DNA from: Candidatus Rifleibacteriota bacterium
GTDB taxonomy: Bacteria > Muiribacteriota > Ozemobacteria > Ozemobacterales > Ozemobacteraceae
Assembly: GCA_015233565.1 (NCBI GenBank)
Contig: JADFXM010000046.1
Location: 1-57,758, forward strand
Length of the DNA: 57,758 bases
Direction of reading: 5' to 3'
A program made the position numbers and the translations under genes. Of this stretch, positions 8,240 to 17,513 are shown one piece after another. Under the pieces are notes generated by a model. It was not told the origin of the DNA, did no database searches, and saw nothing but the letters and a program-made list of their open reading frames with translations. The stretch's first letter is position 1. Each line of letters begins with the position of its first letter.

Positions 8240-9433
8240 TCATTTTGAAACAGAATCATAATATTCAGAAAGTCTTCTTTTGGCGATAGCTTTCCAGGAA
8301 AATTTATTTTGAATTTTTTCACTGCCGAATTTTCCCAACCTTTTTCTGAGAGATTCATCCTGCATGCAAAGAAGCTGAGAAATCAGACTTTCTACGTCGT
8401 TTTCCCGATAAGTAAGACCATTGCCTTCAACTCTTTCTTTTGCCAACACTCGATCACTGATTATAATCGGTAATGCACAAGCTGAAGCGTCTATCATACT
8501 TATTGATTCCTGGCGTGGCCATATGCCAACATCCGCAGCCCAAAAAACTTCGGAAAGTTTGGAAAAAGGAACAAAAGGTCGAACCTGGCAACCTTTAGCC
8601 GCAAGAATCTCTTCTTTTTGGGGGCCTTCCCCAAAGAAAACAGCTTTAAAAGGTTTACCCTGGAGATACAATCTTTCAACTGCTTTTGCCAGGCAAAGCG
8701 GGTTTTTTTCTTCAGTGAACCTGCCGGTATAAACACAGAGGATTTCTGATTTGTTAACTCCCCAAGACTTTCTTAATTCAAATCTTTTTGCTTCTTCAGT
8801 GTCATTTGAAAAAGGGTGAAAAAAATCGGTATCCACTCCTAGAGGATCTACCGTAATTTTTTTTGCAGATACTCCAAAAAACTTTTCGGCAATATGCGCG
8901 GCATCAACTGTGGCTGGAAAAGACTTCGTGGTAAAAAGACTTGCGACTTTTCCGGGGAGCGTATGAAAAAGTCGAATTCTCATTCGCTCCCTAAAATTCA
9001 TTTGAGAATAAGAATAATAAGGCGGGTAAACACTTGCGACTGTGTGATTTCCTGTAAAAAACTTATATTTTAATAAGGGTGACATTATTCCCAACATGGC
9101 AGTCATTAAATATCGGCAATCAAAAGTCTGAACAACCTGTGGCTTTAATTGTTTCAATTTAAGGGGAAGTCCTTTAATAAAATGCTGCCCTATCGACAGG
9201 AAAGGCAAACGATGCACAAAATAACCATCAATTTTTTTTTTACCTGTTTCTTCAACGCTTTTTCCAAGAAAATCACCATATACCTTCGAGAAGAAAGGAG
9301 AATCGAAATATGGTTTCACATTCGAGGTAATGATATGCACTTCTTCATTTAATGACGCGAGAGCTTTTGCCAAGCAATTTTCGGCATAACCCATTTTTTC
9401 GACATACCATTCGGTAACAAACACTATTTTCAT
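8240..9433 (-). CDS. GT4-family glycosyltransferase
   Basis: A 397-aa GT-B glycosyltransferase. The N-terminus MKIVFVTEWYVEKMGYAENCLAKAL is a typical acceptor-domain start. GVDTDFFHPF is the linker motif of GT4 enzymes, ILCVYTGRFTEEKNPLCLAKA is the donor-domain P-loop region, and VFFGEGPQKEEILA follows. The donor motif region reads WPRQESISMIDASACALPIIIS near residue 300. There it departs from the usual EGFG...E form, but the second acidic position is kept as Asp in MIDAS. It sits between the polymerase gene and the deacetylase gene in the same direction. It probably builds the repeat unit in the cytoplasm; donor and acceptor are unknown. Confidence 0.85.
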   Translation of the reverse strand: MKIVFVTEWYVEKMGYAENCLAKALASLNEEVHIITSNVKPYFDSPFFSKVYGDFLGKSVEETGKKKIDGYFVHRLPFLSIGQHFIKGLPLKLKQLKPQVVQTFDCRYLMTAMLGIMSPLLKYKFFTGNHTVASVYPPYYSYSQMNFRERMRIRLFHTLPGKVASLFTTKSFPATVDAAHIAEKFFGVSAKKITVDPLGVDTDFFHPFSNDTEEAKRFELRKSWGVNKSEILCVYTGRFTEEKNPLCLAKAVERLYLQGKPFKAVFFGEGPQKEEILAAKGCQVRPFVPFSKLSEVFWAADVGIWPRQESISMIDASACALPIIISDRVLAKERVEGNGLTYRENDVESLISQLLCMQDESLRKRLGKFGSEKIQNKFSWKAIAKRRLSEYYDSVSK

Positions 9434-9457
9434 TACTTTAACCTTTCATGAGAAAAA

Positions 9458-10882
9458 TCAGTTTTCAAATCCAGAGGTCTCTGAATAGAGGTTTTGAGTC
9501 CTTTTTGTAAGCCACTCATAAATGGAAGCTGGCGATGTGATCCAGGCATCTTTGTATTGTGAAAGTTTTTTCAATAAGCTGACATAAGTTTGTCCCCAAT
9601 TCAGGAATCTATCATTTCCTGGGAAAGAAGTTCTTACATGCCAGTCTATCACACCAAGACCTTCAAATTTTCGAATATTCTCAATATACTCAATCGCTTT
9701 TTCAACGGCGCTTGATGGTGAAGGGAAATAATCAACTAAATGAGCATCCATACAGAAGACTGGAAACTCCCAAAGTTTCAAAGCTCGGTTAAGTTTTTTG
9801 GACCACACTTGAAAAGGCAATGCCAAATTCCTTCGGAAAGCAATGTTTTCGTTGAAGGAAATTGAAGTATCATATTTAAAGCCTGCCGCTTCATGTATTT
9901 CAAATGTATTTGTTTCATCATTCCCAAGGTGCCATAAATGATGACGGTTTCCCTGGATTTTACCCCCTGTTAAGCTCTCCAGTTTTTCTTTCTCTTCAAA
10001 AATACGCTCGCGTTCTTTATACGCATTATAGCTGGCATGAAGTCCTATTTCAAAATTATTTTCCTGTAAAAAGCAAAATAGTTTTAAATATGCTGGGTTT
10101 TTGAAGATACTATACTCAACATCAAAGTTGGAAGCATAAACATCTCGTCTTGAAGCAGAAGAGAAATAAAAAGCAGAATTGAATCCATAGCTTTTTTCAA
10201 CTGTTGTTATGTCTTCAAACTGCCAATATTCATTTCTTTTGTTATCCAGAACAGAAAAAAAAGAGTCATACAATTTTCTATAAGTAAATTTCAGATTTTC
10301 TTTTAAAGCCTTTCCTTTGGATAAAAAGGGAAAAAATTTTGCCGGATATTTTTCCGGGTTATCGACATCATGAGAAAGTGCTACTGCCCATTTTTTGCCA
10401 TTTGGCCAAAGCGGTACGCCAGAAAGTTTAAATTTTTTTAAAAATAATTCTTTCAAGATTGAAATGTAGACATTGATCAATGGAATTTTTTCAAAACCGT
10501 TTTCAAATTGGAAACTTTTATGGAAAAGCAATCTTGCGTGTTCATCAAAATAACCAATATCCTTGCTGGAATGGACCTCATCGCAGAGTAATGCTGCAAT
10601 CGAAGCAAATACGTCGAATTCCACAATTTTCCCAACAGAATCAAGTTTGAGGGAATCATTTAAAAGTTCTTTCCAGACTAGTTCGTTGGGATTTTGGCGA
10701 AAAATTAACTGAAACTTTTCTGGATCGGGGCAATTATTGCCATAATAAACCTTTGTTACTATATCGGGCTTAGCTTTCTCAGAGATTTGTATGGGAATGC
10801 CTAATATCATGAAAACAAATTCAATCGCATATGTTATGACCGGATCTTTTTTTTCCATAAAGAAATGAAATTTGCGATTCAT
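9458..10882 (-). CDS. polysaccharide-deacetylase-like protein (NodB/CE4 fold with N-terminal extension)
   Basis: A 474-aa protein with a CE4-type metal site. ALSHDVD at 168-174 corresponds to the catalytic base and metal Asp of motif 1. GLHASYN at 280-286 and GNRHHLWHL at 311-319 supply the histidines. YDTSISFNENIAFRRNLALPF is the later motif also seen in WbmS-like deacetylases. The first 160 residues form a separate domain shared, in general layout, with the second deacetylase at 44308-45690. There is no signal peptide, so it likely acts in the cytoplasm, for example on an N-acetylated sugar intermediate. The ATG at 10882 overlaps the PHP gene's stop by one base (TGATG) with GGAG six bases upstream, so the two are coupled. 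Confidence 0.8.
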   Translation of the reverse strand: MNRKFHFFMEKKDPVITYAIEFVFMILGIPIQISEKAKPDIVTKVYYGNNCPDPEKFQLIFRQNPNELVWKELLNDSLKLDSVGKIVEFDVFASIAALLCDEVHSSKDIGYFDEHARLLFHKSFQFENGFEKIPLINVYISILKELFLKKFKLSGVPLWPNGKKWAVALSHDVDNPEKYPAKFFPFLSKGKALKENLKFTYRKLYDSFFSVLDNKRNEYWQFEDITTVEKSYGFNSAFYFSSASRRDVYASNFDVEYSIFKNPAYLKLFCFLQENNFEIGLHASYNAYKERERIFEEKEKLESLTGGKIQGNRHHLWHLGNDETNTFEIHEAAGFKYDTSISFNENIAFRRNLALPFQVWSKKLNRALKLWEFPVFCMDAHLVDYFPSPSSAVEKAIEYIENIRKFEGLGVIDWHVRTSFPGNDRFLNWGQTYVSLLKKLSQYKDAWITSPASIYEWLTKRTQNLYSETSGFEN

Positions 10883-11610
10883 CACCTTCTCCAGTTTTCT
10901 AAAACAAAATGTTTCACTGTGGATAAAAAATTCTGGGCAAAATATTGGAGGCTATAATTTTTGAAGCCTTTGACAGCTTGGCTTAAGATTTTTGAAAAAT
11001 TCCGTCCGCTGTTTGCAAAAAACTTTCTTTTCCCATTAAGCAATAATTTTTTGATTTGCTCGGGGCTTGTTGGGGTTATCTGTTGATTTTCAAAGGTGTT
11101 CAATGTGGTAGGTAATTCCCAGAACCAATGGGCATCAGATCCAACCAGGGATGGTTTATTCAGTTTTTTGCCTAATTCCAGTGCTTTAAAATTTTCTGAA
11201 TGTGTACATCTTGCATTAAACTCTTCAATAATATTAATTTTTTCAAAATCGATTTTATTTAGATCATGCCCTTTAAATGGATGCGGAAGAACAGTTAAGC
11301 CACCTGCTGCGCCTATTCCATCCAATATTTTGTTCGGCTCTTTTGTATCAAAAATCTCGGTAACAAATAATCCGATAATATCTCCTGCAGTCGTTGAATA
11401 TTCCACACCAGGAATCAGTATTGGATAAATGGAATTATCTTTTCTTTGCGACAAATTAAACTTGTCATGATCAGTCACAGCCAAATAGTTAATTTGGTTT
11501 GTTTGACAAAAAGCAATAATACGATCCATCGAAAGTATGCTATCGAAGGAAGCATTGGAATGAACGTGAAAGAGCAATTTAATTTCTTTTTTATTCAACG
11601 CTTCCACCAA
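10882..11610 (-). CDS. PHP-domain metal-dependent hydrolase
   Basis: A 242-aa PHP (polymerase and histidinol phosphatase) domain protein. The first motif is LFHVHSNASFDS with His15 and His17, the second is AVTDHDKFN with Asp47, His48 and Asp49. LPHPFKGHD near 107 and GSDAHWFWELP near 168 supply the remaining metal ligands. PHP enzymes are usually phosphoesterases with a two- or three-metal centre. The last 40 residues are an added basic and aromatic tail. The start overlaps the ATP-grasp gene by 16 bases, and the end overlaps the deacetylase gene by one. The three genes are therefore almost certainly one translational unit. The phosphorylated or acylated substrate is not apparent. Confidence 0.85.
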   Translation of the reverse strand: MVEALNKKEIKLLFHVHSNASFDSILSMDRIIAFCQTNQINYLAVTDHDKFNLSQRKDNSIYPILIPGVEYSTTAGDIIGLFVTEIFDTKEPNKILDGIGAAGGLTVLPHPFKGHDLNKIDFEKINIIEEFNARCTHSENFKALELGKKLNKPSLVGSDAHWFWELPTTLNTFENQQITPTSPEQIKKLLLNGKRKFFANSGRNFSKILSQAVKGFKNYSLQYFAQNFLSTVKHFVLENWRR

Positions 11611-12716
11611 TTTTTTAGAAATACAATAATATTCCAGAGAGAATAAAAAGAAGAAAATGCATGGGGAACGGGATCAGTAAAAAATATGTTCGACTTTACT
11701 TTTGGATTAAACAAATCAAAAAATATTTCACGAAAGGAAGATGGAGAAAGTAGAAAATGGGAAATTTCTCCATCAAGCGGCCAATGATATCGAAGGCCAA
11801 CTTGATATTTATCTGAGAATTCAATTCTTTCTCCAAGTGCCATCTTCACAGCATATAATGGAAAATTAACTCCAGCTTGAAGTGCAATGTCCAAAGATCC
11901 CCAGAATTTCGGGTTAACTTCCATTATATATGGTTTTCCATCAATTATGGAGCGCTTGAACTCCACCATTGCAACACCATGCCAATTAAGACTGTCCAGA
12001 ATTTTTTTTCCATATTGTAGAATATCTTCTTCAAAAATACTTTCAGCGCAGCAGCTTGGCCCTCCTGAAGGTGGGTTTTCACGCACACGTTTATGCATGA
12101 AAATCCTTTTACATTCCCCACGATCATAGAGAGCAAAAAAGGCACACCCAACTCCATCAATAAACTGTTGGATAATTGGAGGGGGGCCCTTCCAAGAATT
12201 CATTATTATTTCATATTCTTCAATTGAGTTAGCATATTTGACGGGTTGGTTGTAAAGTTCATTCCTTCTTTTAATTACCAACGGAAAAGAAAGGGAAGAA
12301 ACACTTTGGAATTTTCCCGAGGGGTCATAATAGGTTTTTGGCGATGGAACTCCAATTCTTTCAGAAAGTTCTGCAATCCGAAGCTTGTCAAATGCAAAAT
12401 CAATTTTTTCTATTTCTGCAATTGGAACAGGTAGAATTCTTTGAAAATGTTTTAATTGTCTGCTTACAAATTCAGTTGCCGTTGCGCTTACGGGAAGTAA
12501 AACTTCGTATTTTCTTTTCTTTATTTCCCGAAAAATATAGTCCAGATGATTTTCGTCAAAATATTTTGAGGGAAAACCAATGCCGGATGAGTATTTGGAC
12601 AGAGCTCCGATGTCGCCCCTTTTTCCGACGCAAAAAACATCTATTCCAGCTTTTCCAAGGGAACGAATAATTCCTAAGGTGTGTTTGAAACCAGCATCAG
12701 TAACTAAAACTTTCAT
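11595..12716 (-). CDS. ATP-grasp carboxylate-amine ligase-like protein
   Basis: A 373-aa ATP-grasp enzyme. The N-terminal MKVLVTDAGFKHTLGIIRSL is the pre-ATP-grasp fold. FDKLRIAELSERIGVPSPKTYY opens the ATP-grasp domain, FPLVIKRRNE holds the ATP-binding Lys, and IIQQFIDGVG follows. IMEVNPKFWGSLDIALQAGV near 270-290 has the Glu and Asn ligands for Mg-ATP. Enzymes of this type join a carboxylate and an amine through an acyl-phosphate, and homologues in polysaccharide loci are thought to attach amino acids or other acids to sugars. It leads the ATP-grasp/PHP/deacetylase unit. The last 60 residues are hydrophobic and aromatic. Substrates are unknown. Confidence 0.85.
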   Translation of the reverse strand: MKVLVTDAGFKHTLGIIRSLGKAGIDVFCVGKRGDIGALSKYSSGIGFPSKYFDENHLDYIFREIKKRKYEVLLPVSATATEFVSRQLKHFQRILPVPIAEIEKIDFAFDKLRIAELSERIGVPSPKTYYDPSGKFQSVSSLSFPLVIKRRNELYNQPVKYANSIEEYEIIMNSWKGPPPIIQQFIDGVGCAFFALYDRGECKRIFMHKRVRENPPSGGPSCCAESIFEEDILQYGKKILDSLNWHGVAMVEFKRSIIDGKPYIMEVNPKFWGSLDIALQAGVNFPLYAVKMALGERIEFSDKYQVGLRYHWPLDGEISHFLLSPSSFREIFFDLFNPKVKSNIFFTDPVPHAFSSFYSLWNIIVFLKNWWKR

Positions 12717-12725
12717 GAATTTTTC

Positions 12726-13673
12726 CTAAGAATTTTTATAACACGCCAAGATTTGAATCGAAGGAAGATCCAAACGACTTGGGGGGAAAAATTTCAAACC
12801 AAGTGTCAAAAGGAAATTGTTTAGGAGGGAAAGAAACAGTTTTCCATATTGGAAAAATTCCATTTTTCCAATCGATTTTTTGCTGTAAATTTGTTTTAAA
12901 ATCTCATCTTGGATGGCTAAAAATTTTTGATCCATAAAGTATTTTTGCCAGTAAGATTTTTTTCCAGTTGTCCTTGAAGTTAAAATTTTATAACCATTCT
13001 TTTCTAGAAATAATATTAAGCTTTTTTGGGTATATGACCAAAAATGTTCCCCTAAAGAGCTTTCAGGAAGAGAAATCACCGGTCCTTCTAAAGAACCATC
13101 TGGTACTTCCAGAAACAGAATATGCTCATGAAATCCAGCTTTTATTTTATTTAGAGCTCCTAGGGGGTCGCTTAAGTGTTCCAGGACGTGCGAAAAAGCA
13201 ACAATTTTTTGGTGGGAATTATAATGCTCAGTTGGTAAATTAAACGAATCAACAAAACCACAATCCATTGAAAGACCTAAGCTTTCTTTTCCCCAATTTA
13301 CCGCGGCTTCATCTGGTTCAATGCCCACAGCCTTCATTATACCAGCTTTATTTTGCATTTCTTTTACTAACCATCCTCGGCCTGCTCCGAATTCAATGAA
13401 AAGAAAATTATTCCCTAATTTCAATTTTTTTATGTTCTCTTCAAGCCAAGTGCTCTGTTGCGATGCGATCTTTCTTTGAATTCTGTCGCTGTAGCGCGAA
13501 TATTGGTGATGATAGTAATCAATTATCTGTTGTGGAGAGGGGAGGGGACTCCTCCAGACCAATCCACAATTTTCGCAAAGATATGTTGAAGAATTAACGA
13601 CATCAAAAAGAATTATATTGTTTACTTTTTTTCCAGGGGTATCGCATCCGATGCAGAGGCTTTTTGGTTCCAT
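12726..13673 (-). CDS. SAM methyltransferase with N-terminal zinc-binding motif
   Basis: A 315-aa protein. CIGC at 7-10 and CENC at 33-36 form a four-cysteine zinc site. YYHHQYSRYSDR follows, as in the sugar C- and O-methyltransferases of deoxysugar pathways and related Methyltransf_23-type proteins. The SAM loop is FIEFGAGRGWLVKEM near 93-107, IEPDEAAVNWG holds the acidic residue, and AFSHVLEHLSDPLGAL is the post-loop motif. A CAGGA lies six bases before the ATG. Because the zinc motif is shared with C-methyltransferases such as TylC3-type enzymes, C-methylation of a keto sugar is possible, but O- or N-methylation is equally open. It precedes the ATP-grasp gene by nine bases, so they are probably co-transcribed. 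Confidence 0.8.
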   Translation of the reverse strand: MEPKSLCIGCDTPGKKVNNIILFDVVNSSTYLCENCGLVWRSPLPSPQQIIDYYHHQYSRYSDRIQRKIASQQSTWLEENIKKLKLGNNFLFIEFGAGRGWLVKEMQNKAGIMKAVGIEPDEAAVNWGKESLGLSMDCGFVDSFNLPTEHYNSHQKIVAFSHVLEHLSDPLGALNKIKAGFHEHILFLEVPDGSLEGPVISLPESSLGEHFWSYTQKSLILFLEKNGYKILTSRTTGKKSYWQKYFMDQKFLAIQDEILKQIYSKKSIGKMEFFQYGKLFLSLLNNFLLTLGLKFFPPSRLDLPSIQILACYKNS

Positions 13674-13817
13674 TTTTATTCCTGCAAAAATAATTCACCC
13701 GGAAGAACTGGCTAATTTATTTTTAGAACATAGTTTTCAAGCCAAAATTTTCGAGTAGATTTTATGATTCAAATTAATAATTGTCAATTTTTTGATCTAA
13801 ACAGAATTTAATAATCT

Positions 13818-15710
13818 TTATTTGAGTTTTTCCAGCTTTGCTTTAATAATTTGTGCGATCAATTCCGTTGATGGAACGTCGATTTGTGAAAAATATTCCG
13901 ATAAAAATTTCTTCCTATCAATATCTTTCTTGAAAAACCATGCCTTGGCAAAAGATTCATCAGTTAATAAACGCTCGATCAATAGTTCCATTCCCTCAAA
14001 GTTGGAAAAATATTCAGAAGCATCTCCAAAAATTCGAAATCTTTCATCTCCAGAAGGAATAAAGCTAAAAACATTGCAACCAAATTTTAAACCTTCGACA
14101 CCTAACAATGAATATTTTGTAATAATAATATCTACCACGTTAAAAAGATGATAAGACAAAAGATTTTTTGGAAGAATCAAGACATTTTTTGATGTTTGTT
14201 GGCTGTTAATCATTTTTATTACGTCGTCCGGGCAACCTGGATGAGGTTTGAAAATAATCTCGAGCTCTTTCTTTTTTTCAGCAAGATTACAAGCCCAAAG
14301 AAAAAGGCCATAAATTTCTCTACTTGAAATATAACCTCGAAGCGGAATATTCAAGTCGATGAGGATGGTCAATTTGGGTTTTTCATTCAGTTTTAATATG
14401 TTTCTGGAAGCAGTTCTTGAAAATTCTTTCTGAAATGATTCAAATCCTTCGAAAAGATAGCATCCAACATCAAAAAGCATTTCAGTTGAAAACCCTTTTT
14501 TTAAATAGAGCTCTCTGGATTTCTGACTGGCTACAAAAATCATGTTTAACGGGACTGCAAAGTGCTCATAAGGGGCTTCCATGTATAAATACCAGGGAAT
14601 GAGAAAAGTAAGCGGTTTCTTTCCGGATTTTTCAAAAGATTTATTTGCCAATCGAGCGTCAGAAAAAATTGCAGTACGATGATGAAAAACTCTAGGAGTG
14701 TGATTCTTCCAATAATTATCATAAGCATTTTCCAAGCGATATCTTTGTGGAAAATCAGAAAGAATAGAATGATGCAGGGACTTCCATATGAAATTGTTAC
14801 ATTTCACTCCCTCAAAACAGAACTCTGAAATGGAAAAAAATTCCTTCTTTTTCAATAAAAGTGTTTTTTCTAATTTAAAAAGATAAACAATTGAGTCGAT
14901 AATACATCTTAGCGAAACCCAATTCTCAAGTTCCTCGGCGAAATATCCTTTTTTCCGAAGAGCTTTGGCTCCTCCGAATGCTTCCCAGCAAAGTGTCACC
15001 GTTTTCAGACCATGTTTTTGCAACTTATCGACTAAATTTACTACTGGGAGGATTGCCTTCTCTTTCCAAGAGGAGAGTGAAAGGAAAACATCTACAGTTT
15101 CAATTAAATCAGAAGAGAATTTAAATGTATTTTTCAATTTGATCCACAACAGATTTGCCAGAAAGAAATAATCACGACCAAACATTGCGCAAAAAATCTT
15201 TGCTTTGTGGTACAAAGCTAGAACATACTGACTTTTAACTGAACTTACCGGAATATTTTTCGAGTTTGCACAGGCAATCATTATTTCCTCTTCCCAATCG
15301 TGTTGGGGGGATTCGACATACAAAAGTTCTGCTATGTTAAATTCGGAAAAAATCCAGTTGTATGAACGTATTAGCAAGAAAAGATCCTGAACTCTTTGTG
15401 TTGTATAGCCCCCTTCAGCGTGTTTTATCCATGCGAGTAGATCAGGGTTGAGTGAAAATTTTCTGGCAAGATTCTTTTCAAGCCACTCATTGATAACATC
15501 AACAAATTTTATTACATCATTTGCTACTTCAAAATAACTGTCCCCTTTTTCAAGAAAAATTACTTTTTCAAAGCGCTTGTCCTGGGAAGCAATATTAAAG
15601 GTAGCAATATCTTCTGTTCCAACTATTACGGATTTTCCATCAAAATCGTAATTATTAAGTTTTTTCAAGTCCTTGATGTTTCGAACCACAACCAACTTCT
15701 TTTTATGCAT
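13818..15710 (-). CDS. large GT-B-like surface-carbohydrate biosynthesis protein
   Basis: A 630-aa protein with no signal peptide. The C-terminal third carries IIFKPHPGCPDDV near residue 505, then VVDIIITKYSLLGVEGLKFGC and CNVFSFIPSGDERF. This arrangement (KPHPG, then a Ser-Leu-rich strand before a Gly) recalls the donor-binding half of GT-B enzymes such as capsule glycosyltransferases, CDP-glycerol-type transferases and bacterial sialyltransferases. The N-terminal part (IVGTEDIATFNIA, VYVESPQHDWEEEIM-like segments) has no motif I can name. In a locus with nonulosonic acid genes, a transferase for such a sugar is an attractive idea, but it is inference. The ATG at 15710 is preceded by GAGAAAAG. 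A GTG codon just before it is less likely. Confidence 0.55.
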   Translation of the reverse strand: MHKKKLVVVRNIKDLKKLNNYDFDGKSVIVGTEDIATFNIASQDKRFEKVIFLEKGDSYFEVANDVIKFVDVINEWLEKNLARKFSLNPDLLAWIKHAEGGYTTQRVQDLFLLIRSYNWIFSEFNIAELLYVESPQHDWEEEIMIACANSKNIPVSSVKSQYVLALYHKAKIFCAMFGRDYFFLANLLWIKLKNTFKFSSDLIETVDVFLSLSSWKEKAILPVVNLVDKLQKHGLKTVTLCWEAFGGAKALRKKGYFAEELENWVSLRCIIDSIVYLFKLEKTLLLKKKEFFSISEFCFEGVKCNNFIWKSLHHSILSDFPQRYRLENAYDNYWKNHTPRVFHHRTAIFSDARLANKSFEKSGKKPLTFLIPWYLYMEAPYEHFAVPLNMIFVASQKSRELYLKKGFSTEMLFDVGCYLFEGFESFQKEFSRTASRNILKLNEKPKLTILIDLNIPLRGYISSREIYGLFLWACNLAEKKKELEIIFKPHPGCPDDVIKMINSQQTSKNVLILPKNLLSYHLFNVVDIIITKYSLLGVEGLKFGCNVFSFIPSGDERFRIFGDASEYFSNFEGMELLIERLLTDESFAKAWFFKKDIDRKKFLSEYFSQIDVPSTELIAQIIKAKLEKLK

Positions 15711-15829
15711 CACTTTTCTCGCCTGTAAAATTCAACAATTCAACAAAAAATTAAGTTCTTCGAAAAAATAGAAACCCGAATTTCGATTATTATAGAAAGT
15801 TTGTCCCACGTTTGAAGAAAGCAATTAAG

Positions 15830-17308
15830 TCATTTGGTGGGAAAAAATTGTGATTTTACAAATAGAATCTCTTTTTTGCTGAAAAAACCCGACACTATAA
15901 CCAACAGAAAATATGAGCTGATTCCAATTGCCATTCTACACGCAACATCCAAAGATTTTCTTTCTAACCCCGGAGATGCTTTTATCATTGCGAACATAAA
16001 TATTGCACACAATAATGATTTTACAATTCCTGGCAGGAAATCTCTAATATTTAGACAGTTAATCTGACCAAATTTTATCATCAAAATCAAACCTAAAATA
16101 TTACTGATTCCGAAAGCTATCCCGACAGTTATTACACTCTTAAAACAAATCAATAAGATTATATTAATACAAAAATTAATGGCAAAAATGACAATATTTA
16201 ATTTTAATATTAAAGCAGTCCTCAATTGAACAAAAAGAACACTGGATAGAATGCCTTTAAGTCCTAGAAAGGTCATTCCAAAAGAAATTAAAGGAATAAT
16301 CAAATACGATTTTTTTGCGACCTCTTCATTAGCAAAGATAGCTAGGATGTCCTTACCCATTGCCAATCCACCAAAAATAAAAGGAATTGCTATCAATAAA
16401 AACACTTTTATAGAATACTGCAGAAGAATCGTTCCTTTGTTTTCTTCATTCTGGTCAATGCATTTATTATAGAGAGGCTGCAGAGCTATTCCACAAATTC
16501 TTGGGAAAAAAATAATGAATGCCCCAAGAGAATAAGCTGGTAAATATTGGCCTACAGCCGAAACTGAAATAAAGATTGCCAAAAGAAATCTGTCGGAAGA
16601 ACTAATGAACATCTCAATTAGGTTATTTACAACTAGAGGTATTCCCAGCTTAATGTCCTGAAGGAGAGTTTTCAGGTCAAAAAATTCAAATGAAAATTTT
16701 ATTTGTTTAAGCATCAGCCAAAAACACACGGAACCGACCAAAAACGCAGAAATTAATTCAGCAAGAAGGATCAGATCAATTGTTAGCGGAATTTTTATAA
16801 AACCCAGGAGAAGGACAAGTATAATGAAAAGGTAGGGAAAAGTAATCCCTCCAATGTTGTAGACCAGCATCTGGTTGGAATAACCAAAATATTCAGTAGT
16901 CTGTGCGTAAAGCAGATAGGAAAATAAATACGGAAAAATCAGAAAATATCTGAAATTCAATTTTCCAGCCCATAATTTCTCATTTAAAAAAGGAAAATAC
17001 CAATACAAAAGCAAACCCAGAATAGAAAGACTGATTAAATGAAAGTAGAATTGAGGGTAAAACAGCTTATTTCTTTCTGAGAAATTTTCAGTTGATGGAA
17101 GAAACCTCTTACAACGAAATCCTACTCCAAATGCTGAAATTCCAAAAACAATTCCTAGCAACGAAACTAAAAGAGCATAGCTTCCATAAGTTGTTTCACC
17201 AACAGTTTTTATCAGAATAGGGATAAGAAAAAAACTTTTTAAGTTCAATAAAAAATGGCTGCAGAAAACTAAAAAGTTATTTTTCAAAAAGGATTTATAA
17301 ATATTCAT
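15830..17308 (-). CDS. Wzx-type polysaccharide flippase (MOP superfamily)
   Basis: A 492-aa membrane protein with about 14 hydrophobic segments, the count expected for Wzx flippases of the MOP superfamily. The first segment region reads NNFLVFCSHFLLNLKSFFLIPILIK and is followed by GETTYGSYALLVSLLG, the usual start of the family. Its job is to flip the lipid-linked repeat unit across the inner membrane. It is the first gene of the long minus-strand run and lies next to a short inserted element whose nearer end is 63 bases upstream of the start. A second, unrelated-looking flippase is at 35537-36847. The function is confident; the glycan handled is unknown. Confidence 0.85.
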   Translation of the reverse strand: MNIYKSFLKNNFLVFCSHFLLNLKSFFLIPILIKTVGETTYGSYALLVSLLGIVFGISAFGVGFRCKRFLPSTENFSERNKLFYPQFYFHLISLSILGLLLYWYFPFLNEKLWAGKLNFRYFLIFPYLFSYLLYAQTTEYFGYSNQMLVYNIGGITFPYLFIILVLLLGFIKIPLTIDLILLAELISAFLVGSVCFWLMLKQIKFSFEFFDLKTLLQDIKLGIPLVVNNLIEMFISSSDRFLLAIFISVSAVGQYLPAYSLGAFIIFFPRICGIALQPLYNKCIDQNEENKGTILLQYSIKVFLLIAIPFIFGGLAMGKDILAIFANEEVAKKSYLIIPLISFGMTFLGLKGILSSVLFVQLRTALILKLNIVIFAINFCINIILLICFKSVITVGIAFGISNILGLILMIKFGQINCLNIRDFLPGIVKSLLCAIFMFAMIKASPGLERKSLDVACRMAIGISSYFLLVIVSGFFSKKEILFVKSQFFPTK

Positions 17309-17370
17309 TTTTTCTGCAGTTCATATAATCCGATATTTTTCAAATTTAATCAACTTTTGAATAATTTCCA

Positions 17371-17513
17371 CAGCAACAAAGAGTAAATTCATATTGGCAT
17401 TGGCGAGTAATCATACAATTCAAAAAAAAATCGCGAAAAAATATTTTTTCCAAATTTTCTGCACTTGTGTTGGTGCAGGTTTATAAGTCAAGTATTTTTA
17501 CTCTTTTTCGCTG
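17371..17513. mobile_element. 143-bp MITE-like element, copy A
   Basis: The element starts CAGCAACAAAGAGTAAA and ends with the near-perfect inverted partner TTTACTCTTTTTCGCTG, giving terminal inverted repeats of 17 bases with two mismatches. It is flanked by a 9-base direct repeat with one mismatch (TAATTTCCA at 17362-17370, TAAGTTCCA at 17514-17522). The same element is at 55784-55925. No coding frame of note lies inside, so it would be non-autonomous. It sits upstream of the flippase gene in the divergent intergenic region and could influence that gene's expression. Confidence 0.85.
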
